DNA of 64,000 bases from DASUBN01 sp964584665 (GCA_964584665.1 CAZPAO010000002.1:62001-126000), one strand, 5' to 3'. Positions 23,956 through 32,779 are shown, numbered from the stretch's first letter. Translations and numbers: made by a program. Notes: generated from the letters alone by a model not told the origin.

Positions 23956-25120
23956 GCTGTGGGTCGACGCCGTACGCGCCGTTCTGGAGACACCTGTCGA
24001 TCCAGAACTGCCCGCTATCCGCCCAGGGCTTGTCATGCATCATGTCCACCACCGCCGGGGACTCCATGCGCCGCTTGTCCTGGTCCAGCATGAGGGCGAC
24101 GCGGGGCCGGAGCTTCTGCTGGTTCTGGGCCAGCACGACGCCGATGGCGCCGGTGTTTAGCTCGACGACGGAGCCGGTGGGGAAGGCGCCCACGAGCTGC
24201 ATGAACTTCTCCACCACTTCCGGCTGGAACAGGGTGCCGCGCTGACCGTAGATGTAGCGCACCGCCTCGTGGGGCGAGCGCTCGCCGGCGTAGGGGCGGA
24301 AGCTGACCAGCGCATCGTAGGTGTCCACCACGCCGGCGATGCGGGCGAAGAGCGGGATGGCGGCGCCTTTCAGGCCCGCGGCGTAGCCGCTGCCATCGTG
24401 GCGCTCGTGATGGTGCTTCACCAGCTCCATGATGCGTGGGGTGATGCCTTCCATGCCGCGCAGGATGCTCAGGCTGTGGGCGACGTGGTCGCGCTCGAGC
24501 TTCGTCTCGGCTTCGTCCAGCGGGCCGGGCTTGAGCAGCAGGGTGAGGGGCAGCTGGGTCTTGCCCACGTCGAAGAGCATGCAGCCTAAGCCCACCTCAT
24601 AGATCTCGTCCTGCTCGAGGCCGAGATGCCGCGCGAAGGCGAGGCCCCAGATGGAGGTGTTGAGGGCGTGGCTGAAGATGTAGGAATCGTGCTGCTTCAT
24701 GCGCGTGAGCCAGATGAGCGCGTTGGGGTTGCGCATCATGCTGTCCAGCATGGGCGTGACGGTATCGCGGGCGAGTTCCACGTCGAGCCGGCCGCTCTGC
24801 AGCATCTGGCTGAAGATGGCCTTGGCGGCGGCGGTGGCCTCCTTGTGGATGGCCTTGGCCCGCACGATCTCCTTCTCGACGGATTCGGTGACGCTGTAGC
24901 GCTCGCCGGCGCGCGGCGCGGGCTTGGCTTCGTCGTTCCGCTGCGCATCGACGAACACGAACTGGCAGATGCGCTGGAGTTCGGCGAGGGTCTCCTCGTT
25001 CTGCACGAAGAAACCCTGGTACATGAAGCGGGTCTCGGTCCACGGGCGATCCAGCCGGTCGACATACATGCCGACCTTGAGATCGCGGACCATCACCTTC
25101 ATGAGCCTGGAGGATTCCAT
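23942..25120 (-). CDS. HD-GYP-type protein with degenerate catalytic motifs
   Basis: 392 residues. The N-terminal region (LMKVMVRDLKVGMYV...) is the DUF3391 domain that commonly precedes HD-GYP domains; the HD-GYP domain spans about residues 145-320. HD-GYP proteins hydrolyse cyclic di-GMP using a bimetal site. Here the HD dyad reads FD (MLFDVGK, residue 183) and the GYP motif reads GYA (HDGSGYA, residue 247). The upstream His in FSHALNTS is kept. Loss of the HD histidine suggests little or no phosphodiesterase activity, as in known YN-GYP variants, and perhaps a binding role. The stop codon lies inside repeat copy A. Predicted cytoplasmic. Confidence 0.87.
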   Translation of the reverse strand: MESSRLMKVMVRDLKVGMYVDRLDRPWTETRFMYQGFFVQNEETLAELQRICQFVFVDAQRNDEAKPAPRAGERYSVTESVEKEIVRAKAIHKEATAAAKAIFSQMLQSGRLDVELARDTVTPMLDSMMRNPNALIWLTRMKQHDSYIFSHALNTSIWGLAFARHLGLEQDEIYEVGLGCMLFDVGKTQLPLTLLLKPGPLDEAETKLERDHVAHSLSILRGMEGITPRIMELVKHHHERHDGSGYAAGLKGAAIPLFARIAGVVDTYDALVSFRPYAGERSPHEAVRYIYGQRGTLFQPEVVEKFMQLVGAFPTGSVVELNTGAIGVVLAQNQQKLRPRVALMLDQDKRRMESPAVVDMMHDKPWADSGQFWIDRCLQNGAYGVDPQQLGI

Positions 25121-25262
25121 CGCTCGACCACACCCCTCGCGCGGACCGCAGTACTCTCAGGTGCTGCCTGCGGCATGAAGGACCGGCGCTCGAAGCGCAC
25201 GGCCCAGACCGGCAAGAATATGGACCCGCCCGTGCCCGGGCGGCAAGGGGTGAAATGTGACA

Positions 25263-25290
25263 GGCAGCGTAGGCCCGGGCCTACGCTGCC
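25263..25290. repeat. perfect 28-base palindrome
   Basis: Begins GGCAGCGTAGGCCC and continues as its exact reverse complement. Located in the 260-base gap between the HD-GYP start and the MFS stop. It could form a 12-14 bp hairpin or a protein-binding dyad; no T-run follows on either strand. Confidence 0.6.
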
Positions 25291-25341
25291 CGGGGCCCGC
25301 TAAATGCAGGGGGATTCAGAGGATTAGTGCACGAAATGAAA

Positions 25342-25376
25342 GTGTCCCGGCGGCTCCTCAGGGAGCCGCCGGACAC
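25342..25376 (-). terminator. terminator of the MFS gene
   Basis: Stem GTGTCCGGCGGCTCC pairing with GGAGCCGCCGGGACAC (one bulged C), followed on the minus strand by TTTCATTT. Starts 5 bases after the MFS stop codon. Confidence 0.75.
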
Positions 25377-25380
25377 CCGA

Positions 25381-26670
25381 TCAGGACTTGGCGGGCTCGG
25401 CGATGCTGATGGTGCGCAGCGACGGCCGGGTGAGGCAGAGGAGCGCGATGGCACTCAGGCACAAGCCGGCACCGGCGAAGAGTTCGCCGAGCGATATGAA
25501 CTTGAGCAGGAAGCCGGCGATGACGCCCGAGAGCGGTCCCACACCGAGGAAGGTGAAGAGCAGCACGCTCATGGTGCGGCCCATCATGGCCTGGGGCACG
25601 CGCCGCTGGATCCAGCTCATGAGCGCAACCTGGGCGACGCCGGCGAAGCTGCCGACGATGAACAGCAAGGCGGCGCCGAACGCGGTCGAGTGCGTCTGCG
25701 ACAGCAGCGCGAACAGGAGGCCCGCCGCGGTGTCCATGCTGAGGATCATGATGCCGAGATAGCCGCGCACCGAACGGGTGACGACGAGCGAGAGGCCGTT
25801 GCCGGCGAGCATGCCGAGGCCGTAGGAGGTCATGAGGATGCCGAAGGCGGCCGCGCTGTTGAGGCGCTCATCCGCGAGCACGGGCAGGCCCACGCCCACC
25901 GGACCGCCAACGAACAGGGAGACGATGGCCACGTAGCTGATGAACGCGCGCAGCTGCACGTCGTCCCACACGCCCTTCAGGCCCTTCCACACGTCCGCGA
26001 GGATGCCGCCTTCCGGCTTCGGCGGGTGGTAATCGCTGTGGATGCGGATCATCCAGAGCGAGGCGAGCGAGAACAGGAAGCTCACGGCGTCGATGGTGAA
26101 GGCGAAGCCCATGCCACCCGCGTCGGGGAAACGCCCGTCGAAGGCGTGGATGTTGGCGGCGACGAGCAGGCCCGCGAGGATCGGCCCCACGATCATGGCC
26201 ACCTGGCGCATGCCCATGATCATGCCGTTGGCGGCCTGCAACTGATCCTTCTCCACGAGTTGCGGCAGGATGGCGCTGCCGGCGGGGTACACGAAGGCGG
26301 TGGATAGGCCGATGCCGAGGGAGAGGACATAGACCTCCCACATCTGGATCTGACCCAGGACCACGAGCACGGCCAGCACCGCCACGAAGACGCAGTTGAC
26401 GGCGCGGGACACGAGCATGACGCGGCGGGCGGACATGCGGTCCACCACTGCGCCGCCCACGAACAGGAACAGCGCCCGCGGTATGGCCTGCATGAAGCCG
26501 GCGATGCCGACCGCGGCGGGGTCATGGGTGAGCTTGAGCACGAGCCAGGGCAGCGCCACCAGGGTGAAGGTGTCGCCGATGGCCGAGACGGTGCTGCCGG
26601 AGAACAGGAGCATGAAGTCCCGGTTCGAGAACACACTGGGGCGCTTGGGGGCGGCGGCGGCCTGCTGCAT
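25381..26670 (-). CDS. MFS transporter
   Basis: About 429 residues from the ATG at 26670 (MQQAAAAPKRPS). AGGTG lies 8 bases upstream and TATATA just before that, so the leader is very short. Codons further upstream in frame lack family features and overlap the next promoter. Twelve helices are predicted. The loop 2-3 motif reads GGAVVDRMSARRVML, the D-R-x-x-R-R form of the MFS A-motif. Overall it resembles MFS_3/EntS-like exporters (QAIPRALFLFVGG, MGRTMSVLLFTFLGVGPLSG). Substrate unknown. Monocistronic: own promoter and terminator. Confidence 0.85.
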   Translation of the reverse strand: MQQAAAAPKRPSVFSNRDFMLLFSGSTVSAIGDTFTLVALPWLVLKLTHDPAAVGIAGFMQAIPRALFLFVGGAVVDRMSARRVMLVSRAVNCVFVAVLAVLVVLGQIQMWEVYVLSLGIGLSTAFVYPAGSAILPQLVEKDQLQAANGMIMGMRQVAMIVGPILAGLLVAANIHAFDGRFPDAGGMGFAFTIDAVSFLFSLASLWMIRIHSDYHPPKPEGGILADVWKGLKGVWDDVQLRAFISYVAIVSLFVGGPVGVGLPVLADERLNSAAAFGILMTSYGLGMLAGNGLSLVVTRSVRGYLGIMILSMDTAAGLLFALLSQTHSTAFGAALLFIVGSFAGVAQVALMSWIQRRVPQAMMGRTMSVLLFTFLGVGPLSGVIAGFLLKFISLGELFAGAGLCLSAIALLCLTRPSLRTISIAEPAKS

Positions 26671-26794
26671 GGGGGTACACCTATATATGGAACGCGCATG
26701 ATGCCCTAAGGCCCGGGCGGGCCGGAAGTGGCAAATGTCATGCGCCAGAAGCCCCCTGCTAGACTTCAGGAAGGCCGGGACGGAGGCACAGACC

Positions 26795-27364
26795 ATGATC
26801 CACAAGCTGACCGCAGGATTGCTGGCTGCCACGGCGCTCTTGGCGGCGACACCCGCCCGCGCCGCCCAGCCGGCTTACAGCTTGGTGGAGCTGCTGGCAG
26901 CCGAGACCGCCCCGGACAGCGGCGGCGCCGCACGCGGGTTCGCGCTGAACGGCTCCTATGACATCGGCCAGGGCTTCTTCGCCGAGGGCCTCTATTACCA
27001 CTTGAACGACGACAGCGTGCCTGGCGGCGTCACGAGCGAGAACTATTTCCTCGGCCCCGGCTACCGGGTGCATACGGAGATCGTGGACGTGTTCCTCTCG
27101 GTGGACTACCTGCACCGCAGCGTGAGCGGCACCGGCGGCTCCGGGACCCAAGACGGCTACCGCTGGGTCTGGGGCCTGCGCTCGGCGGTGACGGACCGGC
27201 TGGAACTCAACACCGGCGTGGAGAAATCCAGCGTGGGCCTGACCGACACGGGCTTGCGCCTGGGCGAGAGTTACAAGTTCACGGATAACCTGGCGCTGCG
27301 GGCACAGTACGTCTGGTTCAGCGATGCCCACAGCTGGGTGCTGGGGCTGCGTTACACCTACTAG
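26795..27364 (+). CDS. small outer-membrane beta-barrel protein
   Basis: 189 residues. ATG 26795 with GGAGG 7 bases upstream; the frame extends to 26735 but without a ribosome site. Signal peptide cut after ARAA. The mature protein alternates polar and aromatic residues in about eight strands (GFALNGSYDIGQGFFAEGLYYHL, GYRWVWGLRSAVTDRLELN...) and ends LGLRYTY with the C-terminal aromatic typical of BAM-assembled barrels. It resembles OmpA/OprF-like small barrels of unknown role. The pirin gene follows after 7 bases, with its ribosome site overlapping this stop, so the two are co-transcribed. Confidence 0.75.
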   Translation: MIHKLTAGLLAATALLAATPARAAQPAYSLVELLAAETAPDSGGAARGFALNGSYDIGQGFFAEGLYYHLNDDSVPGGVTSENYFLGPGYRVHTEIVDVFLSVDYLHRSVSGTGGSGTQDGYRWVWGLRSAVTDRLELNTGVEKSSVGLTDTGLRLGESYKFTDNLALRAQYVWFSDAHSWVLGLRYTY

Positions 27365-27371
27365 GAGAGAC

Positions 27372-28289
27372 ATGAACGTATCCGCCGTCCCCCTGCTGGA
27401 GACCCTGCCCGCCCACATCGCCACCGTGGGCTCCGGCATGCAGGTGCGCCGCGCCCTGCCCACCAAGCTGCGCCGCATGGTGGGCGCCTGGTGTTTCCTA
27501 GACCACTACGGCCCGGTGCCGGTGCCGCCGGATGATCCGGGCATGCGCATCGGCCCGCATCCCCACATGGGCCTGCAGACCGTGAGCTGGCTCTACTCGG
27601 GCGAGGTGTTCCACCGGGACAGCCTGGGGTCGAAACAGCTCATCCGCCCGGGACAGCTCAACCTCATGACCGCGGGTCACGGCATCTCCCATTCCGAGGA
27701 GAGCCCCAAGCCCCATCCCGCCGACCTGCACGGCCTGCAGTTCTGGATCGCGCTGCCGGAACTGCGCCGCGACGGCGACGCGGCCTTCGAACACCACCCG
27801 GCCCTGCCGGCGCTGAAGCGCGACGGGCTCGATCTCAGTCTCATCATCGGCGAGGCCCTGGGTGAGCGCTCGCCAGCGAAGGTGCACTCGCCCATGGTGG
27901 GCCTGGACATCCAGTTCAAGGACACGGGCCGGCGGCGCCTGCCGCTCGACCCCGCCTTCGAGCACGCGATCCTGCCCATCGAGGGCAAGCTAACGGTGGA
28001 AGGCCTGCAGGCGGAGCCCGGCAACCTCTACTACCTGGGCAGCGGCCGCGACGGCGTGCTGCTGGAGAACGAAGCCCGCGCCCACGCGTTCCTGCTGGGC
28101 GGCGCACCCTTCGGCGAAGAAGTGCTGTTGTGGTGGAACTTCGTCGGCCGCAGCACCGAGGAGATGCTGGCGGCACGGCAGGAGTGGGAAGGCTCGGACG
28201 GTCGGGGCGACCGCTTCGGCCAGGTGCAGGGCTACGAGGGTCCGCGTTTGGTAGCTCCGGAACTCACTACACGCCTGCGAGCACGTTAA
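27372..28289 (+). CDS. pirin-family bicupin protein
   Basis: 305 residues. ATG 27372 with AGGAGAG 4-6 bases upstream. The N-terminal cupin has the pirin metal motif HPHMGLQTVSWLYSGEVFHRDSLG followed by GQLNLMTAGHGISHSE; the three His and one Glu ligands are present. The C-terminal cupin (about residues 180-290) has PFGEEVLLWWNFVGRSTEEM. Bacterial pirins of this kind include quercetin 2,3-dioxygenases and regulators of metabolism or redox. Which applies here is not decidable. Cytoplasmic, in a two-gene unit with the small outer-membrane protein. Confidence 0.9.
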   Translation: MNVSAVPLLETLPAHIATVGSGMQVRRALPTKLRRMVGAWCFLDHYGPVPVPPDDPGMRIGPHPHMGLQTVSWLYSGEVFHRDSLGSKQLIRPGQLNLMTAGHGISHSEESPKPHPADLHGLQFWIALPELRRDGDAAFEHHPALPALKRDGLDLSLIIGEALGERSPAKVHSPMVGLDIQFKDTGRRRLPLDPAFEHAILPIEGKLTVEGLQAEPGNLYYLGSGRDGVLLENEARAHAFLLGGAPFGEEVLLWWNFVGRSTEEMLAARQEWEGSDGRGDRFGQVQGYEGPRLVAPELTTRLRAR

Positions 28290-28297
28290 GAGAACCG

Positions 28298-28488
28298 GGT
28301 GGCACTCGCGTGCCACCCTAACGCCACCTTCCCCGCTGCGCATCCTGCTCCGCGGGCGGCTACGGCCCGTGCTATCCCTGCACGGGCGTTCGCAGCTATC
28401 GCTGCTCACCTGCGCTCCCGCTGAACGAATCGGCGCCTCCAAGCCCCGCCGCTTTAGCCCCTTTTGGCGGCGACGGGACTTGGAGGCA
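28298..28488. repeat. hairpin string after pirin gene (family 2 related)
   Basis: Three hairpins: GGGTGGCAC-tcgc-GTGCCACCC (28298-28319), GCCCGTGC...GCACGGGC (28366-28388, like 18932-18950) and a longer one with arms GCCTCCAAG / CTTGGAGGC (28436-28488) enclosing a GC-rich inner stem. The first may act as the pirin terminator. The remainder of the gap up to 28647 holds the promoter region of the Lrp/AsnC gene and nothing else I can identify. Confidence 0.6.
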
Positions 28489-28647
28489 CCCCACCGGTGT
28501 AGCTCTGTTTAGGGTCCGCCTTCTTGCCTACCCTGGCGGGCGGATTCATGACCGTTTGTAACGGTTCTGGATTTAGCCCCCGGAAGGTACTATATTTCAG
28601 TAGCCATGGATGGCGGCCGAATAAATAACGGAAAAGCGGGGGTTTTC

Positions 28648-29157
28648 ATGAATTACGACAAGACAGACCTGAGCATCCTACGGGAGCTCAGGCAGAACGC
28701 GCGCATCCCGAACAAGGTGCTGGCGGCCCGGGTGGGTATCGCGCCCTCCACCTGCATCATGCGGGTGCGACGCCTCGTGGATGGCGGCGCCATCTCGGGC
28801 TTCTACGCGGAGTTCAACCCGAAGGGTGTCGGGGTCGGGGCCCAGGCCATGATCTGCCTGCGCATGACCCGCCATGACCGGGAGGACATCGACGCCTTCC
28901 GTGCCCACGTGCTGGCACGCGATGAGGTGGTGTCCTTCTTCCACGTCTCCGGCGACGACGACTTCATGCTGCACGTGGCGGTGCGCGACGTGGAACACCT
29001 GCGGGAGTTCATCATCAACGCGCTGTCGGTGCGCCCGGAGATCGTGCACATCGAGACGCGGCTGATCTTCGAGGAACGGCGCAACCCCGGTTTCCCGGTG
29101 TACGTGCCGACGGTGCAGGAACGGCTCGCCGCCGAGGAACTCAAGACAGGCGCTTGA
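28648..29157 (+). CDS. Lrp/AsnC-family transcriptional regulator
   Basis: About 169 residues from ATG 28648 with GCGGGGG about 7 bases upstream (frame open from 28606). N-terminal winged helix: DKTDLSILRELRQNARIPNKVLAARVGIAPSTCIMRVRRL. C-terminal RAM effector domain: VVSFFHVSGDDDFMLHVAVRDVEHLREFI then GRT-like segment and HIETRLIFEE. Lrp-type regulators bind amino acids and form octamers. No amino-acid gene is adjacent apart from the PLP decarboxylase cluster further right, so targets are unknown. The 3' end overlaps the convergent gene at 29141 by 17 bases. Confidence 0.9.
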   Translation: MNYDKTDLSILRELRQNARIPNKVLAARVGIAPSTCIMRVRRLVDGGAISGFYAEFNPKGVGVGAQAMICLRMTRHDREDIDAFRAHVLARDEVVSFFHVSGDDDFMLHVAVRDVEHLREFIINALSVRPEIVHIETRLIFEERRNPGFPVYVPTVQERLAAEELKTGA

Positions 29158-29620
29158 TCAGCCCGCTCTTGGCGATGGCGTACTGGATCTCGTCGAGGCG
29201 GAAGAAGGCCGGCTCGCCGGCACCGTCGCTGAGCATGATGCAGCCGGGGACCTCTTCGCCATGGGCGGTGTCGGCCAAGCCGTGGAACATGTCGTCCAGC
29301 GGACCGTGGCCGGTGTAATCCAGCTCCAGCGGATGGGTGCGGCCTTTCAGGTAGAAGGCCACGCCGCCGTGGCTGAGCGCCGCCGGCTTCCAGTCGCCGT
29401 TCTGCTTGGAGGTGAGCTGCACGGTCTGGATCTCGCTCACGGACATGAGCATGCTGAGATCGCCGCCGATCGGAAAGAGATAGAAGGCCTGGATGTCCTT
29501 GCCGCCGGCGGAGTAACCCTTGAGGGCCGCCATGATGTCTTCGGCGTCCACTTGGCCGATCTCCACATGCACGGGCGCTTCGCGGCCATAGAACGTGACC
29601 CGCAGATACTGCTTCGCCAT
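29141..29620 (-). CDS. conserved-looking protein of unknown function
   Basis: 159 residues, soluble, no signal peptide. ATG 29620 with AGGAGA 8-10 bases upstream. Begins KQYLRVTFYGREAPVHVEIGQVDAED and is rich in strands; no motif I can assign. The last codons overlap the convergent Lrp/AsnC gene. Composition and codon use match the genome, supporting a real gene. Confidence 0.6.
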   Translation of the reverse strand: MAKQYLRVTFYGREAPVHVEIGQVDAEDIMAALKGYSAGGKDIQAFYLFPIGGDLSMLMSVSEIQTVQLTSKQNGDWKPAALSHGGVAFYLKGRTHPLELDYTGHGPLDDMFHGLADTAHGEEVPGCIMLSDGAGEPAFFRLDEIQYAIAKSGLIKRLS

Positions 29621-29729
29621 CCGCTCATCTCCTGCTTGGGACCATCCTTGGCAGGGATTCCGATTTTACATATCCAGCAGGAGTATAACCCTAGATCGCC
29701 CGAATACCAGGGCCAAGGGTGAGCTTCCG

Positions 29730-30092
29730 CTATTTGGGGTTGTGGGTGACGAATTCGATGTTGTTGCCATCAGGATCGAAGACGTAGCCAGCAAAATAGT
29801 GGGAATGTATCTCAGGTTGCAGTCGGGGCTCCCGGTTGTTGCGGCCCCCACCCGCCAGGGCCGCCGCATGGGCCGCCTGCACATGGGCCTGGGAGGGGCA
29901 GTTGAAGGCATAGTGCAACGGCCGTTCGGAAGGGCTGCCGGCCGCGATCCAGAAGTCCTTGGCCCGGGCATCGCCGAAGCCCAGCGCCCGCCCTTCCACC
30001 TTCAGCTCATAACCCAAGGGCTTCAGTGCCGCGCTGTAGAACCGGCGGCTCGCGGTGAGATCGCCCACTTCGATTTCGATATGGTCGAGCAT
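29730..30092 (-). CDS. VOC-superfamily (glyoxalase-like) protein
   Basis: 120 residues. ATG 30092 with AAGGAGAAG. Begins MLDHIEIEVGDLTASRRFY, the usual first VOC unit with His as metal ligand, and ends YVFDPDGNNIEFVTHNP with the final Glu ligand. VOC proteins are metal-dependent lyases, dioxygenases or binding proteins; substrate unknown. It lies 17 bases after the glutathione transferase gene on the same strand, so it is probably the last gene of the decarboxylase/transporter cluster. Confidence 0.85.
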   Translation of the reverse strand: MLDHIEIEVGDLTASRRFYSAALKPLGYELKVEGRALGFGDARAKDFWIAAGSPSERPLHYAFNCPSQAHVQAAHAAALAGGGRNNREPRLQPEIHSHYFAGYVFDPDGNNIEFVTHNPK

Positions 30093-30109
30093 CGTCTTCT
30101 CCTTTTCTT

Positions 30110-30757
30110 TCAGGCGGCCTGGTTCCAGACCTGGATACCTTCTTGCTGCAGCGCGCGCTGCACCGCCGGGCGCTGCAGCATGCGCTCCGCATGCCGCGTG
30201 TAGCCCGGGTAACCGGCGCGCATGTCCACGCCGATGCGATTGCCCCAGCGGTAGAACACCAGCAGGTAGGGGTCCACCAACGTATAGGCATTGCCCACGG
30301 CCCAGCCGCGGTCAGCCATGCGGTGCTCTATGTAGGCGAAGCCGTCCAGCACGTTGTCCCGGCCCTTGGCCTGGATGGCGCCGTGATGCGACTCGTCATC
30401 CACGAAGCGGACCGGCCGCCACAACTCGCCGAAGGCGATGGCGTGCAGCGTGCCCGAGAGCCAGTTGCACCATTCCAGGCAGCGGGCGGCCAGCAGCGGA
30501 TCCCGTGGGAACAGCACCGGGTTGCCGCCCTGCTGGGCGACGTACCAGGCCACCGCCGGCACCTCCGTCAGCACTTCGCCCTCTTCCGTCACCAGCGCGG
30601 GCACGCGCCCCTTGGGGTTGATGGCGAGGTATTCCTGGGTCTGGGTCTGGCCCTCGGCGATGGCGGTGAGTTCCAGCTTGTAGGGCAGGCCCAGCTCTTC
30701 CAGCAGGATGTGGGGGACCAAGGAACAAGCTCCTGGCGAATAATAGAGTTTCAACAT
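30110..30757 (-). CDS. glutathione S-transferase
   Basis: 215 residues, normal length. N-terminal thioredoxin-like domain: LKLYYSPGACSLVPHILLEE (catalytic region SPGACS as in beta-class GSTs) and INPKGRVPAL with the cis-Pro, then EGEVLTEVPAVAWYV. The C-terminal all-helical domain shows TLVDPYLLVFYRW, the N-capping motif region. It conjugates glutathione to electrophiles or reduces peroxides. Ribosome site GAGGTG before ATG 30757. Placed between a reductase-like gene (43-base gap) and a VOC gene (17-base gap), all minus strand. Role likely in detoxifying a product of the cluster, by inference. Confidence 0.9.
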   Translation of the reverse strand: MLKLYYSPGACSLVPHILLEELGLPYKLELTAIAEGQTQTQEYLAINPKGRVPALVTEEGEVLTEVPAVAWYVAQQGGNPVLFPRDPLLAARCLEWCNWLSGTLHAIAFGELWRPVRFVDDESHHGAIQAKGRDNVLDGFAYIEHRMADRGWAVGNAYTLVDPYLLVFYRWGNRIGVDMRAGYPGYTRHAERMLQRPAVQRALQQEGIQVWNQAA

Positions 30758-30800
30758 ACGGTCACCTCAAGAGTCACTGGGGTCATCACCGATATCCGAA

Positions 30801-31445
30801 CTAAGCGCGCGTGCCAGCCGCCTGCCGTGTGAAGCGCAGTGCGATGCCGGTCGGTCCCCAACCCTGCTCCCGCACCAGATGCACCATGAGCATCGCCACC
30901 GGTTCCAGGTAGCGGGCGTTGCGCAGAGGGCCGCTGTCGAGCCCATCCAGCCCGCAGCTCTCCAGCAGTCGCGCCAGGCTGAGCTTGGCGTCGGCATCGT
31001 CGCCGCAATACATGACGGTGGGCGCATGGCGCTGCAGCAGGGCCTCATCCGCCAGCCATTCGGCGTAGACGTGGTTGAAAGCCTTCAGCACCCGCGAGCC
31101 GGGGAGCGCGGCCGCGATGCGCTCGGCGCCGGATTCGTGGAAGCCGATGTCCAGGCTGCGCCCGTCGGGGGTCTCGGGATTGGAGCAATCAACGATGATG
31201 CGACCGGCGGTGTCACCGAGCCGGTCGAGGGCAGCGGGTGCATGCTCCCAGGGGATGCAGAAGAAGGACAGCTCGCTGGCCGCGATGGCCTGGCTGTAGC
31301 TCCCGCTCTCTGCCCGCATCGCCGCGGCCATGGCATGGGCTTTGGCGGGATCCCGCGCACCGAACATGACCTCATGCCCATGCCGCGCGCAGAGGCCGCC
31401 GATGGCGCTGCCCAAGGTGCCCGTGCCTATGATCCCGATGCGCAT
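30801..31445 (-). CDS. NADP-binding F420-reductase-like oxidoreductase
   Basis: 214 residues. The N-terminal Rossmann motif GIIGTGTLGSAIGGLCARHGHEV is followed by GARDP, typical for NADP binding in the NADPH:F420 oxidoreductase-like / ProC-like family. Later blocks: FFCIPWEHAP, IIVDCSNPETPDG and VLKAFNHVYAEWL. Ribosome site GAGGG before ATG 31445. No evidence of F420 use, so a generic NADP-dependent reductase is the safe call. It sits 22 bases downstream of the cupin gene in the same-strand cluster. Confidence 0.82.
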   Translation of the reverse strand: MRIGIIGTGTLGSAIGGLCARHGHEVMFGARDPAKAHAMAAAMRAESGSYSQAIAASELSFFCIPWEHAPAALDRLGDTAGRIIVDCSNPETPDGRSLDIGFHESGAERIAAALPGSRVLKAFNHVYAEWLADEALLQRHAPTVMYCGDDADAKLSLARLLESCGLDGLDSGPLRNARYLEPVAMLMVHLVREQGWGPTGIALRFTRQAAGTRA

Positions 31446-31467
31446 ATGCCTTCCCTCGATGTGTGGA

Positions 31468-31782
31468 TCAGCCTTCGGGATAGAACAGGAACAGGCGGCA
31501 ACCGGTCTTGGATTGCGGCACGTGCTGCGAGCCCGCCGGGCAATGCAAGAAACTGCCGGCGGGGTAGTCGCGCTCGCCGTCGTTGAACACGCCGCTCACC
31601 ACATACACCTCTTCCGGGCCCGGCTGGTGCACGTCGATGCCGGGGTAGACCGCGCCGGGCGGGATATCCACCACCTGGGCCTTGGCGCCGCTCGCTCCCT
31701 GCCAGATGTCCCAGACGCGCATGCCGCCCGGCAGCTCGCGCGCTGCGTGATCCTGGATGTTCGTCCACGTCATGTCCTGCAT
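31468..31782 (-). CDS. single-domain cupin protein
   Basis: 104 residues. ATG 31782 with AAGGAG 5-6 bases upstream. Cupin motif 1 region: GAVYPGIDVHQPGPEEVYVVSG; motif 2: HCPAGSQHVPQS. His and Glu metal ligands are present in form. Similar small cupins occur as anti-sigma (ChrR-like) domains or dioxygenases. It follows 9 bases from the next gene and belongs to the same-strand cluster with a DMT transporter and PLP decarboxylases. Confidence 0.8.
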   Translation of the reverse strand: MQDMTWTNIQDHAARELPGGMRVWDIWQGASGAKAQVVDIPPGAVYPGIDVHQPGPEEVYVVSGVFNDGERDYPAGSFLHCPAGSQHVPQSKTGCRLFLFYPEG

Positions 31783-31792
31783 GCGGGCTCCT

Positions 31793-32779
31793 TCATGCCG
31801 TGCGGCGCAGGTTGACCAGCACCACGCTGGCGATGACCACGCCGCCGCCCAGCAGGGCCATGAGCCCGGGCTTCTCGCCCAGGAACAGCCAGGAGACGGT
31901 GAGCGCGATGGGCGCGGAGAAATACAGCGCCGTGGAGGCGCGGCCCGCCGGCAGGTGCGACAAGGCGTAGGACCAGCAGAGGTTGCCGACCGCCGTGGGC
32001 AGCAATCCGAGGGCGATGCCGGTCAGGGTGGTCCCGAAGGAGGCGTGCCGGATATCAGTGACGAGCTGCGGTGCATAGGGCAGCACGCAGAGGGCGCCGA
32101 ACACGCCCATCCAAGTGGTGACCAGCAGGGGCCCGAGCCGCGTCGCCAGCGGTTTCTGGATGATGAAGCTGATGGACTGGGAGACCGATGCGATGAGCAC
32201 GAACAGGCCGCCCACCTGGAGGTGCAGCCCGCCCTGACCGCCGCTCACCAGCAGCGCGGTGCCCGCGAATCCCAGCAGCACGCCGGACCAGCCCTTGCGG
32301 TCCAGGTGCTCACCCAGCAGCCACAGCGCCAGGAGCGCGGTGAAGATCGGCGAGGTGTTTATGATGAGACTGGCGGTGCCCGCATCCACGCTCTCCTCGC
32401 CATTGATGAGCGCGAGCTGGTAGGCGGCCATGCCGGTGAGGCCGAGCGCGGCGAGTCCAGCCCATTCCCGCGCGGTGAGGCGCCAGGCTGCCTTCCCCAG
32501 GCTGGCGGTGGAGAAAGCCAGCATCGCCACGGCCATGACCGCGAGACGCAGGAGCGCGAGGGAACCCGCGTGGTAGTCGCGCAGGGCATAGCGGATGCCG
32601 GTGAAGGCGGAGGCCCACAACACCATCGTGGTGGCGAGCGCCGCCAGCACCAGCAGGCGCTGGCGCAGGGGATGGGACGCAGGGGGCGCCTCTTCCAGCG
32701 CGCCGATGTTGTCCCGAGCGGCGGTCACCACCGCGTCGAGTTCGATGAGCGCGGCGCGTTCTTCGGCGCTGTCCGTCAC
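31793..32779 (-). CDS. EamA/DMT-superfamily transporter
   Basis: 328 residues. About 35 cytoplasmic residues, then ten predicted helices in two EamA halves (LWASAFTGIRYALRDYHAGS ... and PLLVTTWMGVFGALCVLP...). DMT proteins usually export amino acids, amines or metabolites. The GTG start overlaps the stop of the PLP decarboxylase gene (GTGA), so the transporter is made with the enzyme and probably handles its amine product or substrate. A broken copy of this start region lies at 34345-34368. Confidence 0.87.
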   Translation of the reverse strand: MTDSAEERAALIELDAVVTAARDNIGALEEAPPASHPLRQRLLVLAALATTMVLWASAFTGIRYALRDYHAGSLALLRLAVMAVAMLAFSTASLGKAAWRLTAREWAGLAALGLTGMAAYQLALINGEESVDAGTASLIINTSPIFTALLALWLLGEHLDRKGWSGVLLGFAGTALLVSGGQGGLHLQVGGLFVLIASVSQSISFIIQKPLATRLGPLLVTTWMGVFGALCVLPYAPQLVTDIRHASFGTTLTGIALGLLPTAVGNLCWSYALSHLPAGRASTALYFSAPIALTVSWLFLGEKPGLMALLGGGVVIASVVLVNLRRTA

